Shown piece after piece: positions 63,807-64,000 of a stretch of 64,000 nt of DNA. The stretch's first letter is position 1; the number at the start of each line of letters is the position of its first letter. A model generated the notes under the pieces. It was not told the origin of the DNA. It ran no database searches and saw nothing but the letters and a program-made list of their open reading frames with translations. The DNA is from Kangiella aquimarina DSM 16071 (lineage in GTDB: Bacteria; Pseudomonadota; Gammaproteobacteria; Enterobacterales; Kangiellaceae). The stretch lies in NCBI RefSeq assembly GCF_000374105.1, contig NZ_KB893650.1, positions 171,645-235,644 on the forward strand. The letters are read 5' to 3'. Both the position numbers and the translations under genes were made by a program.

Positions 63807-64000
63807 TTAGTGGTCATGAACAATATCATCGTAGCCTTCAGCTAACGTAATATGGTGAATCCACCAGGTACCATCTGGTCCTTTTGCAACTCTGATTTGA
63901 GCACGTCCTTTTTGCCAGACTTTAATACCCATTCCAACATCGGCAGCATTACTACCACATTTTTTCGGACCTCCACGACATGGTTCTTCTCCACCCGAAC
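63807..64000 (-). CDS. C-terminal part of an unrecognised protein (cut by window edge)
   Basis: An open frame runs from the window edge to a TAA at 63807-63809, giving about 64 residues. It includes CRGGPKKCG, VWQKGRAQIRVAKGPDGTWWIHH and the end EGYDDIVHDH. It is convergent with the oxygenase and ends at the bidirectional terminator, which supports a real gene. Two cysteines suggest an exported protein, but the N-terminus is missing and no family is recognised. Confidence 0.6.
   Translation of the reverse strand, partial: SGGEEPCRGGPKKCGSNAADVGMGIKVWQKGRAQIRVAKGPDGTWWIHHITLAEGYDDIVHDH

Overview
The window looks like chromosome of a gammaproteobacterium with moderate GC content, probably a marine member of the Oceanospirillales/Kangiellaceae type. 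The evidence is gene content and order. The run trmB, hemW, rdgB, yggT, proC, yggS, pilT, pilU, ruvX, yqgE, tonB, gshB, pilG-H-I-J-K-chpA-chpB-chpC, rsmE, bioA, ahcY recalls the Pseudomonas aeruginosa twitching-motility neighbourhood. The species assignment is inference.

Layout. 1-5031: a small secreted DUF6746-type protein, a large surface protein with a GlyGly-CTERM tail, and a Kv-type potassium channel. 5232-10288: the S-adenosylmethionine block, with metK making SAM, ahcY recycling S-adenosylhomocysteine, bioA using SAM as amino donor and rsmE using it to methylate 16S rRNA. 10300-22710 (minus): the complete Pil-Chp chemosensory system for type IV pili, including a 2224-residue ChpA. 22950-28295 (plus): gshB, a TonB3-like gene, yqgE, ruvX and a membrane-anchored EAL phosphodiesterase. 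28412-30595 (minus): the pilus retraction ATPases pilU and pilT. 30634-36549 (plus): yggS, proC, yggT, DUF4426, rdgB, hemW and a three-domain lipoprotein. 36613-36916: a duplicated palindromic intergenic element. 36912-41008: trmB, an SLC13-type permease, mutY and yggX.

41127-52245 is an integrated island of about 11 kb. It sits in the 3' half of a tRNA-Phe gene, is bounded by 55-bp perfect direct repeats, and has a P4-type integrase at the right end. All genes are on the minus strand. The order from the integrase end is int, a small ORF, a C4-like antisense RNA, a 233-aa protein, an AlpA-like helix-turn-helix protein, a winged-helix protein, a RepA-like AAA helicase, a candidate replication origin, and a lone terminase small subunit. 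This is the backbone expected of a phage satellite of the PICI/P4 type. Its cargo is a four-gene operon: phosphoribosyltransferase, ORC/CDC6-like ATPase, a Rossmann-like protein with a GTKP motif, and an N6-adenine methyltransferase. Every junction in the operon is a TAA-N-ATG. This operon is the best candidate for an undescribed defence or conflict system in the window.

52457-64000: the chromosome resumes with an NfeD/slipin pair, DUF3224, two small unrecognised genes, a TfoX-domain protein and a serine hydrolase. A 516-bp gap follows that holds three perfect DnaA boxes. After that come a TRAP transporter (dctQ, dctM, and dctP separated by murI), a 2OG-Fe(II) oxygenase and the end of an unrecognised gene cut by the window edge.
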